From the NCBI GenBank assembly GCA_900548385.1, contig URKJ01000008.1, positions 1 to 64,000 of the forward strand: a DNA stretch of 64,000 bases, in the 5' to 3' direction. Under the pieces are notes generated by a model, which saw only the letters and a list, made by a program, of their open reading frames with translations, was not told the origin of the DNA and searched no databases. The number at the start of each line of letters is the position of its first letter. Position 1 is the first letter of the stretch. Both the position numbers and the translations under genes were made by a program. Positions 15,612-23,419 of this stretch are shown piece after piece. The stretch comes from an uncultured bacterium. GTDB lineage: Bacteria > Verrucomicrobiota > Lentisphaeria > Victivallales > UBA1829.

Positions 15612-17513
15612 TCATTCCTCCTTCGCTTCGAGGCCGGGAATCTTTTTCAGCGCCGCGCCGAATTTAACATAGTTTACTTTCACCCCGTCGTCAAGGTCGA
15701 TGGCGATTTTTTCCTGTGCCAAGGGATAGAGAATATCGCGCTCGTAGGCATCCAGTTCCGTCAACATCGCGGCATATTTGTCAATCTGCTTCAAGTTGCG
15801 CGTCTTTTCCGCCGGGGAAAGAGTCGTCCGGTTGTTGTCTCCGATCAGGTGTTCACGTTTTGCACGAATCTTGGAGATGAACTCCCGGAGATATTCGTTC
15901 AGAACGATGCTGACGGTATCAGGACGATAACGGTGCATATAGATGAGCGCGTTGAACGAACCTTTCGGCGAGCTGAACATCCAGTAAATCGGGCGTTTTT
16001 TGTAGCGTTGAACATGATCTTTATAGAAATCCTTGATGAAGTATTTACGGAGATCCTTGCCCAGCGCTTTTTCAATAAAATCCAGATTGTCGGCAAAGTG
16101 TTCCTCGCCGAAAGTGAATCGCAGAAATTGTTTGAATTGAGCGACAATATCATCGACAAACCATTCCTCGTCCAAAATCGGGATAACGCCGTCTCTATCC
16201 GCGATTTCATGAATGCGATGCCCACAGCATTCATGAACAGGATAGAATGGAGCTGTCAAAATCGTTGTAGATTCGCTATACAACACCTTTTCTGCGATAG
16301 CCTGATCTATGCAAGTATTTTTATCAATTAGAATTTCCTTGTATCGGTCAATATCCTCGCCTTGATTGGCGAGAATAAGACCGGGCTTTTCGGGAGAATA
16401 ACGCCCCATCATACAGCCGACGGCGTAGGAGATAAATTCCTTTATCGTATCTTCCAACAGCCGAGCTTCTAACAGTGAGTCTTTGGGCATTTCTCCACTA
16501 TCCACTGTCCACTGTTCACTGTTCACTGAAATCGCCTCCGGCGATTTCCCATACCGATACCATGGGTTGCAGGTGAGCGTGATTTCATTCCACGGAACTT
16601 CGGGGAAAAGTTCGTCCTGCAAACCGTAAGCGTCGATGAAAATGCGATTGTTCTCAATTTCAAGCCGCCGCATCTCCTCGGTCTGCCGTTGCCAATCGCG
16701 CCGCAATGCAATATATATGGCGGATAAGTCAAACTGATTGCCGCTCGAATTCAAGCCGTTCCCAACCGCCAATAGCGGATTCGTCTGAAAATCCCATGAT
16801 GTTTCGTAGGAATCCCAGTCAGCCTTTGAAAGGGATATGCATTTATCCGTAATACTTTCAATGTTGTCACGATTTCCCGTGCCTTTAACTGGTATTCCGC
16901 ATATATCTGAAATAACAGTATTTATTGTAGGATTGACTACTCCGATTATATATTCTGACACTTTACAATTCAACAACGATAAAAAGAACTTACAATTCTC
17001 ATTAAAAAAACAACTTGGACCACCGTTACCAAACAACCACCCAACAGGAACATATCTTATAGACAATTTATAGGATGTAATCATTGTCCATGTAATTGCT
17101 TCCCTAAAATAATATATAGCCTCACGCAAACGATGATTTTTTTGATTTTCATATTTGATTTCATAACCTCCATTGTATAAGTTTATGGCACAATCTACAT
17201 TGCCATACCATTTTCTGTAACTTCCTCCTCGTGTTACAGGAAACCATTTTGTTTTATGCGAAATCGAGTCCTCATAAGAACGGCATGTATCATCAAATTT
17301 ATAAAAATCAACCTCGTGCCAAAAACGTATAAAACGAGTGTCATCTCCAGACATTACACCGGATCTAATATCTGCAATATTACCAAATAATTTTTTATCT
17401 TGGTAAATATCCCGGAATTTCTTGCTCATCCAATATGCAATCGGGCTGCCGGGGATTTTCTTAAAATCCTTAGCCGATACCCGGAAAAAGTTTTTCGTTT
17501 TATCTGTGGTCAT
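15612..17513 (-). CDS. pglX: PglX C-terminal half (target recognition part), own start
   Basis: This 633-residue protein matches the second half of the BREX adenine methyltransferase PglX. It begins just before the conserved KIPGSPIAYWMS motif, carries a target-recognition region (FGNIADIRSGVMSG onward), and has NPWYRYG and FISYAVGCMMGRYS further on. It has no AdoMet or NPPY motif; those are in the other half at 21079-22857. Its ATG lies three bases after the herA stop (TGA-GCA-ATG), so it depends on herA translation. The recognition region is AT-rich: a 120-base hand count at 17041-17160 gives 29% GC, against 51% at 16561-16680. A heptanucleotide repeat lies at 16494-16528. The two halves presumably assemble into one enzyme. 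Confidence 0.9.
   Translation of the reverse strand: MTTDKTKNFFRVSAKDFKKIPGSPIAYWMSKKFRDIYQDKKLFGNIADIRSGVMSGDDTRFIRFWHEVDFYKFDDTCRSYEDSISHKTKWFPVTRGGSYRKWYGNVDCAINLYNGGYEIKYENQKNHRLREAIYYFREAITWTMITSYKLSIRYVPVGWLFGNGGPSCFFNENCKFFLSLLNCKVSEYIIGVVNPTINTVISDICGIPVKGTGNRDNIESITDKCISLSKADWDSYETSWDFQTNPLLAVGNGLNSSGNQFDLSAIYIALRRDWQRQTEEMRRLEIENNRIFIDAYGLQDELFPEVPWNEITLTCNPWYRYGKSPEAISVNSEQWTVDSGEMPKDSLLEARLLEDTIKEFISYAVGCMMGRYSPEKPGLILANQGEDIDRYKEILIDKNTCIDQAIAEKVLYSESTTILTAPFYPVHECCGHRIHEIADRDGVIPILDEEWFVDDIVAQFKQFLRFTFGEEHFADNLDFIEKALGKDLRKYFIKDFYKDHVQRYKKRPIYWMFSSPKGSFNALIYMHRYRPDTVSIVLNEYLREFISKIRAKREHLIGDNNRTTLSPAEKTRNLKQIDKYAAMLTELDAYERDILYPLAQEKIAIDLDDGVKVNYVKFGAALKKIPGLEAKEE
16494..16528 (-). 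repeat. Five 7-bp tandem repeats within pglX C-half
   Basis: Plus strand reads TCCACTA, TCCACTG, TCCACTG, TTCACTG, TTCACTG. The repeat encodes part of NSEQWTVDSGE in a loop between the conserved NPWYRYG and FISYAVGCMMGRYS blocks. Since seven is not a multiple of three, loss or gain of one unit would shift the frame and truncate PglX. That makes it a candidate phase-variation tract. Confidence 0.85.
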
Positions 17514-17516
17514 TGC

Positions 17517-19670
17517 TCAATTCTTTCTATTACGTCTATTAGGTTCTTGTTTATCGCACCAAGAATCTTGCGGTAGCTCTTCAGAATCACCGTTATTTAC
17601 ATCATCAGCTATCGCTGACGTTTGTTGTACAGGTTGAGTCTTTCCTTGCCAATCATCTGCGATTTCCTTCCAGTTTACATTACGCTCTGATTTCCTGGTC
17701 CAAACATTCCAAAAATCCGGATCGTCAGATTGAGGACGATGTTCTTTCGAAAGTTCACGCATACGCACAAGAACCGGTAATTCGGAGGCCCAGCCCAGTA
17801 AAATTGCGTTCCGTGCAGGCAATGTTGGCAAGTCACGCAGAAGGCCCTGAAGATTATCAGGTAATAAACGGTGCACTAATTCTTGATCCTCATCATTACT
17901 GATTCGATGTAACAGAAATGTATTACATTGTGATAAAACAGTCGGTGAAAGTTCACTAGGCCGCTGAGAAGATAACACTAGACCAAGACCAAATTTGCGA
18001 CCTTCGCGCGCAATTCGCTCAAACACTCTGCAACATACAATGAATGCATCCTGAAATTCTGTATCATGCCTATAACGTTTGACAAAAGTATGAGCTTCCT
18101 CCATCACCAAAACTGTTGGGAGAACATGATGCCCAATTTGAATTTTACGATATCGCTGAAGAGCCTCAAAAACGATTCTTGCAATTACTGATGTCACAAT
18201 ATGAATTATCTCAGATGGGATTAACGAAAGATCAACAATCGTAATTTGTCCATGCTCGGAATCTCCGATGTACTCATTTAACCAGTCGCATAGACTTATC
18301 TGTTTATCTGCTCCCATTATATTCTTGATCTTGGCATCTGCTTGCATCGTTCTAATACGCATTACAAGAAAATCAGTAAATTGGGAAAGATTTTCCTGAA
18401 TTGCCAATTCTTGCATATAATCCGCTAATGCCGATGCCTCAAACGGAATAGGGCAATCGTCTCCCATATTTTTTTCTAGAATAATCCCTCCGAAATCTTC
18501 AAGTAAGGCGAGAATGGAAGCATCAACGGCACGGATAGATTCTTCCGAGAAAGCGGTATAATAATCAATTGTTTTACCGTTTTTTTCAAATGTCTTATAA
18601 GAAGAAGCTAATGTCGTTTTTAGGTGATCTTGCAGTGCTTGTATCTTTGCAACGGAACTTGAGAAAATATTTTTTTTCGAATTAAGATCGATCCATATAG
18701 CTTTCAGATAAAAACCAATCTTGGTCGCATCGTTTTTTATTGCATCTGTATTTATATGCAAGTTAATTGATATATGTTTTTGATACAGATATCTTCTAAA
18801 GTTTAATTTTTGCTCCTCCGGAGAAGATGTTTCTGCGGACTGTCCCGTTTTTATTTCTTTCAATGCTCTTCTTAAAAACGGTGCTTGAATTTTCCCACTA
18901 GCTTGCGTAAATGCGCACCATTCTTCTGCGTTCCATAGCCAAAAAGGAATCTGCAACATTGGTTCATTGGTCGCAGAAAAAATTTTAGTTCCCGAGATAT
19001 CATGAAAAGTTGAAGTGTATTCACCGTTGGGATCTAATATTATAAAATGAGCGTTGGGATTTTGGGCATTTGTGGCTTCCATAGACCAACGGATCAATCC
19101 TGCGACAGAACAACTTTTCCCACTACCCGTATTGCCAAGGACAGCTATATGACGACCGAATAAGCGATCTGGATCAATTTTGACATCTGCATTCCCAGCC
19201 AGAGGACTTGTTCCAATTTTTACACGAAGATTTTTCCCTGATGTAACGATTGCACTCATTTGTTCATTCGTAGGGAACAAAACATCATCGCCGACGGATG
19301 GGAACGCTTCTATCCCTCGATGAAATTCAAAAGAATCATCATTGATTTTTTGAAGAATTCCCAATGGGGTCAAGCTGAGCTTGCGCATGGGGAAAGGTAA
19401 ATCTATTAACCCAAAGTCCTGCAGCCCTTTTCTCTTGGGATATTGAGAATTTTCAATCGTAATCCATCCGACTTGTCCAACAAGATACCCAGCATCAGAG
19501 GGAATCAACAAATAGCTGTTGATACGCGGGAATGCTCGCGGTTTGATCGCATTCAATGCAATAGAATCTGGAGCGTCAACTTCAAGTTGCACTTTAATCT
19601 CGTCTGGTGAAACAAATATCACCGTTCCGACATGCAATGATCCCGCAAAATCGAATGGAGAACTTAACAT
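17517..19670 (-). CDS. HerA-family ATPase of a SIR2-HerA defence pair
   Basis: HerA/FtsK-like hexameric ATPases pair with SIR2 enzymes in a known anti-phage system. The 717-residue protein has a HAS-barrel-like N-terminal domain, Walker A GNTGSGKS at 179-186, Walker B VLVMEEAHTF, and the HerA sensor region SSQRPSELSPTVLSQC followed by LHRISNDEDQE. The ATG shares a base with the sir2 stop (TAATG), and the next gene starts three bases after its end. It is visibly AT-rich; my count over 18601-18720 is 33% GC. It therefore differs from flanking pglX and looks acquired. Nuclease activity of the complex cannot be judged here. Confidence 0.92.
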   Translation of the reverse strand: MLSSPFDFAGSLHVGTVIFVSPDEIKVQLEVDAPDSIALNAIKPRAFPRINSYLLIPSDAGYLVGQVGWITIENSQYPKRKGLQDFGLIDLPFPMRKLSLTPLGILQKINDDSFEFHRGIEAFPSVGDDVLFPTNEQMSAIVTSGKNLRVKIGTSPLAGNADVKIDPDRLFGRHIAVLGNTGSGKSCSVAGLIRWSMEATNAQNPNAHFIILDPNGEYTSTFHDISGTKIFSATNEPMLQIPFWLWNAEEWCAFTQASGKIQAPFLRRALKEIKTGQSAETSSPEEQKLNFRRYLYQKHISINLHINTDAIKNDATKIGFYLKAIWIDLNSKKNIFSSSVAKIQALQDHLKTTLASSYKTFEKNGKTIDYYTAFSEESIRAVDASILALLEDFGGIILEKNMGDDCPIPFEASALADYMQELAIQENLSQFTDFLVMRIRTMQADAKIKNIMGADKQISLCDWLNEYIGDSEHGQITIVDLSLIPSEIIHIVTSVIARIVFEALQRYRKIQIGHHVLPTVLVMEEAHTFVKRYRHDTEFQDAFIVCCRVFERIAREGRKFGLGLVLSSQRPSELSPTVLSQCNTFLLHRISNDEDQELVHRLLPDNLQGLLRDLPTLPARNAILLGWASELPVLVRMRELSKEHRPQSDDPDFWNVWTRKSERNVNWKEIADDWQGKTQPVQQTSAIADDVNNGDSEELPQDSWCDKQEPNRRNRKN

Positions 19671-21082
19671 TATTTCTTACCTCCTGTCGCTGAGCCTTCG
19701 GCAGTAGTATCAGATTCCTTAGAATCTTTTGGCGGACGAGTAGCCCAGCGAGATTGGAGAAGTTCACCCATTCTTGATGTCGCAAAATCAATCGCTGATT
19801 TGGGAAGAAATTTTTGTGTTAATGTACCTATGGCTGCGACATCCGCACCAAGCAACAAAGAAATTTGGTCAACATGTGCTGTATGTGCATAAAAATCATG
19901 AATACGTCCTAATCTGTCATCATAGGAAATAATCACCAAGTGAGTTGAAGGTATAGTTAACATATCTCGTATCACGCGATTAATATGTTCATCCCCAAAA
20001 CTATATCCATATGTTACAATCGTGCTGTTAGGACGACAAATTGCAGCAGCGAAATCCCGAAATAATTCGACGTAAGGATACGCCGCAGTTTCTCTGTCTT
20101 TCGATGAATTCGGATATACCATCAGTTTGAATTCTGATGCACCACCTAATCCCGGAGCCTGCAGATACGGGGTGAGATCTTTTGCACCGAATGGTAGTCC
20201 CACCCTTCTAATGAGAGAGTCTACTTGCACCCAATCCAAAGAGCCGTGTAGTTTTGTAAAACGTGCTACACCCTCCAAATAACGCGGTTCTCCTCTAATC
20301 CCGGGCGGATTATAGTGTAAGTCCAGACTCAATCTAGATGCTCTAAAAACAGGAGATAATTTCCCAACAAAACGATCCAGCAGATGAAGTCCAGCCAAGT
20401 CTGCGGCTTCCTCTACCAAGCGATCATAGTTTGTTGTAAAAATATTCACTCGATCTCTTGTTCCGGTTCGGCTGGCGAAACTCATTAGGAATGAGATCAA
20501 ACAGTTAAACGCTTTTTCTCTATCGTCCTTGGCGGATAGAGCTAAAGCTTCTTCTGTTTTGAGTAGAGAGGCGGTAAAATTTTTCAGCGCTTCTTCAATT
20601 TCAGAATGTAAGGTATCCGCATCAGGATTGCCGACGATTTGCAATCCTGAAAGTAATGTGTTGGCAACACGAATATAATCCTCAAAATTCCCTTCTGCCC
20701 GCCCCAAAGCGATGGCCGTTCGCTTTACTTCCTCGTCAATTTTATCTTGAAATTTTGAAAATACTAAGGCCGGCATCCCAGTTGCCTTAGTTCCTGCGAT
20801 TTCACATATTCCGGCAGTAAGTCCAGAACCGACAAGAAGTGATAAATGTTCGGATTGAAAGAGCGCCGTCAACCAAGGCTCTATTCTTTCTCGCAATGTT
20901 TTTTCTTCAAAATCCCTTGATGATTCGCACCAAGAACATCCGGAGTGATGTTCACATATAGAATATTTTCCATCATCATTATGAACAAAACACATTGGAC
21001 AAGTATCATCTCTTGTCTTTATGATGTTGTGGTTAAGACTACATTGAATATCCGGCTTGAATAAGCATTTTTTGTCACTCAT
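19670..21082 (-). CDS. SIR2-family NADase/nuclease-like protein with Cys-rich N-terminus
   Basis: The 470-residue protein has a SIR2 fold: LLVGSGLT at 82-89, FTTNYDRL with N218 and D220, and KLHGS with H279 as the usual catalytic His. A late YGYSFGDEHINRV stretch is typical of defence SIR2 proteins. With HerA it should form a SIR2-HerA system, in which SIR2 depletes NAD+ or cuts DNA on phage attack. The first 55 residues add seven cysteines (C6, C14, C28, C31, C43, C49, C52) with several histidines, looking like one or two zinc sites not expected in the pair. The start ATG overlaps the pglX N-half stop (ATGA), and an AAGGAGG ribosome site lies inside that gene. Confidence 0.93.
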   Translation of the reverse strand: MSDKKCLFKPDIQCSLNHNIIKTRDDTCPMCFVHNDDGKYSICEHHSGCSWCESSRDFEEKTLRERIEPWLTALFQSEHLSLLVGSGLTAGICEIAGTKATGMPALVFSKFQDKIDEEVKRTAIALGRAEGNFEDYIRVANTLLSGLQIVGNPDADTLHSEIEEALKNFTASLLKTEEALALSAKDDREKAFNCLISFLMSFASRTGTRDRVNIFTTNYDRLVEEAADLAGLHLLDRFVGKLSPVFRASRLSLDLHYNPPGIRGEPRYLEGVARFTKLHGSLDWVQVDSLIRRVGLPFGAKDLTPYLQAPGLGGASEFKLMVYPNSSKDRETAAYPYVELFRDFAAAICRPNSTIVTYGYSFGDEHINRVIRDMLTIPSTHLVIISYDDRLGRIHDFYAHTAHVDQISLLLGADVAAIGTLTQKFLPKSAIDFATSRMGELLQSRWATRPPKDSKESDTTAEGSATGGKK

Positions 21083-22857
21083 CGGATTGCCTCCTTGAAC
21101 ATAGTGGATTTTTCTGCTTCGCTGTTGCCGTCGACCAAGCGAATAAATGCGCCTTTGTAATCGGGGATATGGGTATTGGTCAGCGTAAACGCGGTCGTTT
21201 GTACAACTTCGCCGCCAATCGTGTCAAAAGCGCGAGGTCCAAGATGCGCCATAGAGAGAATCGTATCTTTATCCAGCAACTTTGTCCGCAGTTTCTCGAA
21301 AGACGAAAGGAACATCCAGCTCTGCATGGTAATCATGCCGATTGTTCCATGCTTCTGCACCAATTCCAGGCAGCGTTCTATGAACATGGCAAAGAGATCG
21401 GATTTGCTGTCGGGATATTTTGCTTCGGCAAACTTCTTCAAGTCGGCATTCATGCCCTTGCCGCCCATATACGGCGGGTTGGTCACCACCACATGGTATT
21501 TCGGCGAGAGATACTCCACTTGGCGAAGCACCGTCAACACTCTTGTATGGATGCCGGACAGCAGGAGCTGATCCGCAACATCGCGGCTTTCCAACTCGGC
21601 AAGCATGGCGGCGGCATTGGTCAACTGCGGTACAATCAGCGAGCCGAAGCAGTCCGCCTTTTCGAATTGCCGGAACGTTGTCTGCAATGCCGAAGTAAAC
21701 AAATCCGGTCCGATAAAATTCAAATACTCCGTCTGCTCATCCTTCGTAAGGCTCACATTCTGCAGAATACAGATATTCGGCTTGGGAGCATTCTCGCGAC
21801 GCAGGAAACGGCTGTCGTATTCGCGCGCCTTCATCGTCAAGGCAAATGCCGCCAGTTCGCCGGCGCGCGAGTCGATTTCCAAACCATAAAGGTTGTTTTT
21901 CAGAATCAGGGACGGAATCTCGCGCGGCGAAAATCCCGCTTCCTCATAAATTTTCTCAAGCAAATCAAACGCATAAGTCAGCATATGACCCGATCCGCAG
22001 CACGGATCGCAGACTTTCAATTCTTCCGGAGACATCACTTTGAGAAAATCGGCATCCTGTTCTGTCGCCGGAATATAATACTCCATGGATTCCGCAAGTC
22101 TGGAAGCGGGATGATTCTGCATCCAGAGACGACCAAGAGAGTTTTCCACCAGATAGCGGACAATCCAATCCGGAGTGAAAAGCTGGGTGGCGGCGGGGAT
22201 ATCCTCGGTCTTGACCGTCTTTCCCATCACCTCGTCTTTTTTCTCGGAGATGTAGAACTGATACAGCCAGCCGATCACCTCAACCCCGCTGTCTGCGACT
22301 TCCGGCAGAATTGCCTCCCGCGTCAAAGCCAGAATGGAACTTCCGCTCAACAGATCGTCGGGCATCAGAAGCTCGGTGTAATCATTGATCGGCTGAAATA
22401 AAAACGGCATCGGTTTGTTATAGGCGTTACAGACAGCAACCAGCAATAGCTTATATGCTTCCAACTGTGCATTCGGACGTTCGCTGGACAAAATATCCCG
22501 GATCATTGTCCGGGTTGCTTCTGGAATCTCATCAAAAAAACTGTCACTCTTGGCTTCCTCAAGAATTTCCGGCTGAAAATGTCCCGGCAACGGCGAAACA
22601 ACCCGTACCGGATTATACCCCATGACATCCATGTAGCGCAGTGCGCAGAAACGGTTGAACCAGGTGTAGGCGACAAAATCAATAATTGCCGCGTTCCCTT
22701 TTTCGCGAATGTTTTTCTCCAGGTCGGCTACGACTTGAGGCATTTCACGCCGTGTCGGGCTGTTATTGCCGAGGACGAACTTCAGCTTTTCGGTCACCGT
22801 CTCCAGCAATATCTTCCGGGCGCTCTGCGCAAATTTTTTCAGTCGGTTGGTATCCAT
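21079..22857 (-). CDS. pglX: PglX N-terminal half (adenine methyltransferase part)
   Basis: This 592-residue protein is the first half of BREX PglX. It has the PglX N-terminal helical domain, the AdoMet motif DPCCGSGHM from D284, and the catalytic NPPY at 460-463. Full PglX is about 1,200 residues. This one stops (KEAIR) right where the family continues into the KIPGSPIAYW block, found at the start of the gene at 15612-17513. The stop codon overlaps the sir2 start, so the ending was adapted to the inserted genes. AGGAGA lies seven bases before its ATG. GC is about 52% in a 120-base hand count, unlike the AT-rich insert. Both catalytic motifs are intact. Confidence 0.93.
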   Translation of the reverse strand: MDTNRLKKFAQSARKILLETVTEKLKFVLGNNSPTRREMPQVVADLEKNIREKGNAAIIDFVAYTWFNRFCALRYMDVMGYNPVRVVSPLPGHFQPEILEEAKSDSFFDEIPEATRTMIRDILSSERPNAQLEAYKLLLVAVCNAYNKPMPFLFQPINDYTELLMPDDLLSGSSILALTREAILPEVADSGVEVIGWLYQFYISEKKDEVMGKTVKTEDIPAATQLFTPDWIVRYLVENSLGRLWMQNHPASRLAESMEYYIPATEQDADFLKVMSPEELKVCDPCCGSGHMLTYAFDLLEKIYEEAGFSPREIPSLILKNNLYGLEIDSRAGELAAFALTMKAREYDSRFLRRENAPKPNICILQNVSLTKDEQTEYLNFIGPDLFTSALQTTFRQFEKADCFGSLIVPQLTNAAAMLAELESRDVADQLLLSGIHTRVLTVLRQVEYLSPKYHVVVTNPPYMGGKGMNADLKKFAEAKYPDSKSDLFAMFIERCLELVQKHGTIGMITMQSWMFLSSFEKLRTKLLDKDTILSMAHLGPRAFDTIGGEVVQTTAFTLTNTHIPDYKGAFIRLVDGNSEAEKSTMFKEAIR

Positions 22858-22888
22858 TATCTATCTCCTGATAGCTTTATTTGTCTTT

Positions 22889-22912
22889 GATTGCACCTGG
22901 CGAGGTGCAATC
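22889..22912. promoter_or_regulatory. Perfect 10-bp hairpin between brxC and pglX
   Basis: GATTGCACCT and AGGTGCAATC flank a 4-base loop in the 112-base gap before pglX. There is no T-run after it on the minus strand, so it is not a standard terminator. It may be an RNA processing or stability element, or a protein site, setting pglX levels apart from brxABC. Confidence 0.5.
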
Positions 22913-22969
22913 GGGCGCAATCGGTCAGACGCATAATAACGGGATTGTAATCATTCATATGGGTATTGC

Positions 22970-23419
22970 TCACAGTTTAATCCGTTTTCCGTTTTTGACC
23001 TGTTCACGCAAATCGGCTTCAAGTTTGGACAACTCCGTTCTGTACGATGCGATATAGGTCTCAACATCCACCTCATTTTCCAGCCACGGCTTGCGGAAAT
23101 TCACATGGATTCGCGGTAATGCGACCGATTCCACAACAGGAGGCGGCGTATTCTTTTCCCCATTGGTCTTGACCGGGTGCGCCAAGGTATAAAGTCGTTC
23201 AAGTTGTTGTTTATAGATGGTTTCTTCAAAATTCCGCAGTTTGTTTTGAATGACATCAATACTGCGTTGGATTTTTATTGCATCTGCAACGGTAATAAAT
23301 GGCTGGCGCAATCCAGCTTGATCAACCTGACTCAGTTGTTTGTAGTCCTCTCTTGATTCAAAATCGCGTATAAGGTCCTCTATGCGGCGAACTGCATTGG
23401 AGATATCTCTTGCTTGCAA
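22970..23419 (-). CDS. brxC: BrxC C-terminal fragment after a frameshift
   Basis: This 149-residue frame opens at a TTG (23419) inside the end of the main brxC frame. It holds helical sequence ending in LEADLREQVKNGKRIKL, like the usual BrxC C-terminus. Joined to the 1,033 residues upstream it gives about 1,180, the normal BrxC length. In this frame two stop codons lie just upstream of the TTG, so the shift (-1, or one base lost) must fall within about 23,395-23,420. No slippery run is evident. It may be a sequencing or genuine deletion, or a split protein started by reinitiation. Confidence 0.7.
   Translation of the reverse strand: MQARDISNAVRRIEDLIRDFESREDYKQLSQVDQAGLRQPFITVADAIKIQRSIDVIQNKLRNFEETIYKQQLERLYTLAHPVKTNGEKNTPPPVVESVALPRIHVNFRKPWLENEVDVETYIASYRTELSKLEADLREQVKNGKRIKL

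Noticed and set aside
21169..22401. 410-residue plus-strand ORF
   Set aside because: Antisense to the PglX N-half; His/Arg-rich shadow.
15612..22857. Two independent methyltransferases instead of a split PglX
   Set aside because: The C-half has no AdoMet or NPPY motif and begins exactly at the block where the N-half breaks off, so they are complementary parts.
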